Shown one piece after another: positions 6,810 through 8,180 of a stretch of DNA of 8,180 nt. This DNA comes from Alphaproteobacteria bacterium UBA3307. GTDB taxonomy: Bacteria; Pseudomonadota; Alphaproteobacteria; RF32; CAG-239. The stretch covers positions 1 to 8,180 of the forward strand of contig DEST01000049.1 in the NCBI GenBank assembly GCA_002361365.1, written 5' to 3'. The notes under the pieces are model-generated. The model saw only the letters and a list, made by a program, of their open reading frames with translations, had not been told where the DNA came from and did not search any database. The stretch's first letter is position 1. Each line of letters begins with the position of its first letter. Made by a program: the position numbers and the translations under genes.

Positions 6810-8180
6810 TGTTTCCTCTTTAAATCATTAACCATAAATTGAACACGTTTTCTTCCTTGCCAAGTATCACAATGAACATATCCCAACACATCAAACAAAT
6901 CCCCTTTTGCATTCAACATCGCGTTACCGATGTCTGTATCTGCCGCTCTAAATGCAATTGCCGAAACTTTGTTTCCCGCAGTTGATTGTAATGTACAGCG
7001 GATATGTCCACCACTTCCTACCAACTGAGGATAGCAAATCTGCACATTTTGTAACATCACAAGCGGTTCCGCATTGCCTGTTCCATACGGCTCAAGTAAA
7101 CTCATTTCTTCTGCCAATTGTTCTGTAACCGCACTTAGATTAAATACGCAATCCACATTCAAAACAGGTTCAATTTTTTCATCTCCCAAATGTGCTGAAA
7201 TGTACTCCCCGACAAATTTTCTAAACTCCGGTATCTGTTCTTTTGTCAGCGAAAATCCGGCAGCCATTGTATGTCCGCCGCCTCCGATAATCACGCCTTT
7301 ATCCTTTGCATTCAATATGAGCGCCCCCAAATCAACGCCTTCAATTGAACGTGCCGAACCTTTAACTTCGTCCGGTTCAACAGACATAATAAACGCCGGC
7401 ATATTATAACGTTCTTTGAGCTTACCGGCCACAATACCTATAACTCCCTGATGCCAATTCTCGCCATATGCAAAAGCCATAGGATATTCTTGCGGCTGTC
7501 CTTCTATTTGTTCAATAGCTTCGAGAAGAACATAATTTTCAATTTCTTTGCGCTCCATATTAAATTGATTGAATTGTTCGGCAAGCATTTGTGCTTCCAA
7601 ATCATTATCCGAGCATAAAAGTTTACTTCCCAAGCGTGCGTCACCGACACGACCGCATGCATTGATACGCGGTCCGATGGTATATCCTAAATGATATGTT
7701 GTAGGAGCTTCTTGCAAATTAAGTACCTGCATCAAATGCTTCAAGCCGATATTTTGCATTTTTGCCATAATCTTTAAGCCTTGCTTTACATAAGCCCGAT
7801 TTAATCCTAAAAGCGGAACAACATCACATACTGTCCCCAGTGCCACCAAATCCAAAAGCTGCAATAAATTCGGCTCGGCACGATTTTGATAAAAGCCACG
7901 ATTACGCAATTCCCGATTAACCGCCACCAATATCATAAAACCGACTCCGACCGCCGACATATATTGTAAATAGGTATAAGGATTATCATCGTCCAAACGC
8001 TTAGGATTTACCACAGCCAAAACTTGTGGTAACTTTGCTTCCGCTTCATGATGATCAATAACAATTATATCAAAATGTTCTGCCGCCCGATTCAAAACCT
8101 CAAACGCTGTAGTACCGCAATCAATTGTAATCACCAACGACGCCCCGCCTTCTTTAAACTCGGCAAAAGCCAAATCACTA
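6806..8180 (-). CDS. recJ: Single-stranded-DNA-specific exonuclease RecJ (5' end outside window)
   Basis: RecJ degrades single-stranded DNA 5'-to-3' and works with RecO, RecR and RecA in RecF-pathway repair and at stalled forks. The reading frame is open to the window edge, so the true start lies beyond; about 457 residues are visible and roughly the first hundred are missing, including the first DHH-family metal motif. Counting from the TTG at 8173, the remaining catalytic motifs are ITIDCG (Asp18), VIDHH (Asp40-His41-His42) and LGTVCDVVPL (Asp117). They are followed by GPRINACGR (167-175), WHQGVIGIVAGKL (240-252) and the DHHA1 signature GGGGHTMAAGFS (297-308), then the C-terminal OB domain. 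The TTG at 8173 is an internal leucine, not a start. The stop codon TGA overlaps the ATG of the DUF502 gene, making recJ the first visible member of the operon. Confidence 0.95.
   Translation of the reverse strand, partial: SDLAFAEFKEGGASLVITIDCGTTAFEVLNRAAEHFDIIVIDHHEAEAKLPQVLAVVNPKRLDDDNPYTYLQYMSAVGVGFMILVAVNRELRNRGFYQNRAEPNLLQLLDLVALGTVCDVVPLLGLNRAYVKQGLKIMAKMQNIGLKHLMQVLNLQEAPTTYHLGYTIGPRINACGRVGDARLGSKLLCSDNDLEAQMLAEQFNQFNMERKEIENYVLLEAIEQIEGQPQEYPMAFAYGENWHQGVIGIVAGKLKERYNMPAFIMSVEPDEVKGSARSIEGVDLGALILNAKDKGVIIGGGGHTMAAGFSLTKEQIPEFRKFVGEYISAHLGDEKIEPVLNVDCVFNLSAVTEQLAEEMSLLEPYGTGNAEPLVMLQNVQICYPQLVGSGGHIRCTLQSTAGNKVSAIAFRAADTDIGNAMLNAKGDLFDVLGYVHCDTWQGRKRVQFMVNDLKRKQ

Noticed and set aside
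8171..8173. TTG as the recJ start
   Set aside because: The frame stays open to the window edge, the usual RecJ N-terminal domain with its first metal motif is missing, and no start context is present, so this is an internal leucine codon.

Overview
The window looks like chromosomal DNA of a Gram-negative, moderately AT-rich alphaproteobacterium. The evidence is: a RecO of the alphaproteobacterial type (CAVTG, SPKTGRAV and AGAPY blocks); a ParC whose C-terminal domain reads like the alphaproteobacterial family; a recO-parC junction, a pairing known from alphaproteobacteria; and two outer-membrane lipopolysaccharide genes. The organism assignment is an inference from remembered family features, not from a database search.

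All seven genes lie on the minus strand, so transcription runs from high to low coordinates. In transcription order they are: recJ (5' end beyond the window edge), a DUF502 membrane protein, a lipid A palmitoyltransferase (pagP), kdsA, recO, parC, and a repeat-containing protein of unknown function. The first six form a tightly packed probable operon. recJ and the DUF502 gene overlap as ATGA. The next two junctions are 15 and 12 nt, then 47 nt before recO and 9 nt before parC. The Shine-Dalgarno sequences of kdsA and parC include the stop codon of the gene before them, so translational coupling is likely.

The operon mixes two themes. RecJ, RecO and ParC serve recombinational repair and chromosome decatenation. 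KdsA makes the Kdo precursor needed to build lipid A-core, and PagP would then acylate finished lipid A in the outer membrane. PagP beside kdsA in an alphaproteobacterial-type chromosome is the most notable point. It aligns without gaps to E. coli PagP over mature residues 23-88, keeps the catalytic His33, Asp76 and Ser77, but has Ala in place of the acyl-chain-measuring Gly88.

The last gene (below about 1.62 kb) is separated by 95 nt, has its own candidate promoter, and encodes an unfamiliar protein. It has four exact 19-residue MORN-like repeats followed by a roughly 400-residue region that may resemble an alpha/beta hydrolase with a cysteine elbow. No RNA genes, CRISPR arrays, insertion sequences or clear rho-independent terminators were seen. 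Intergenic space is under 100 nt everywhere.
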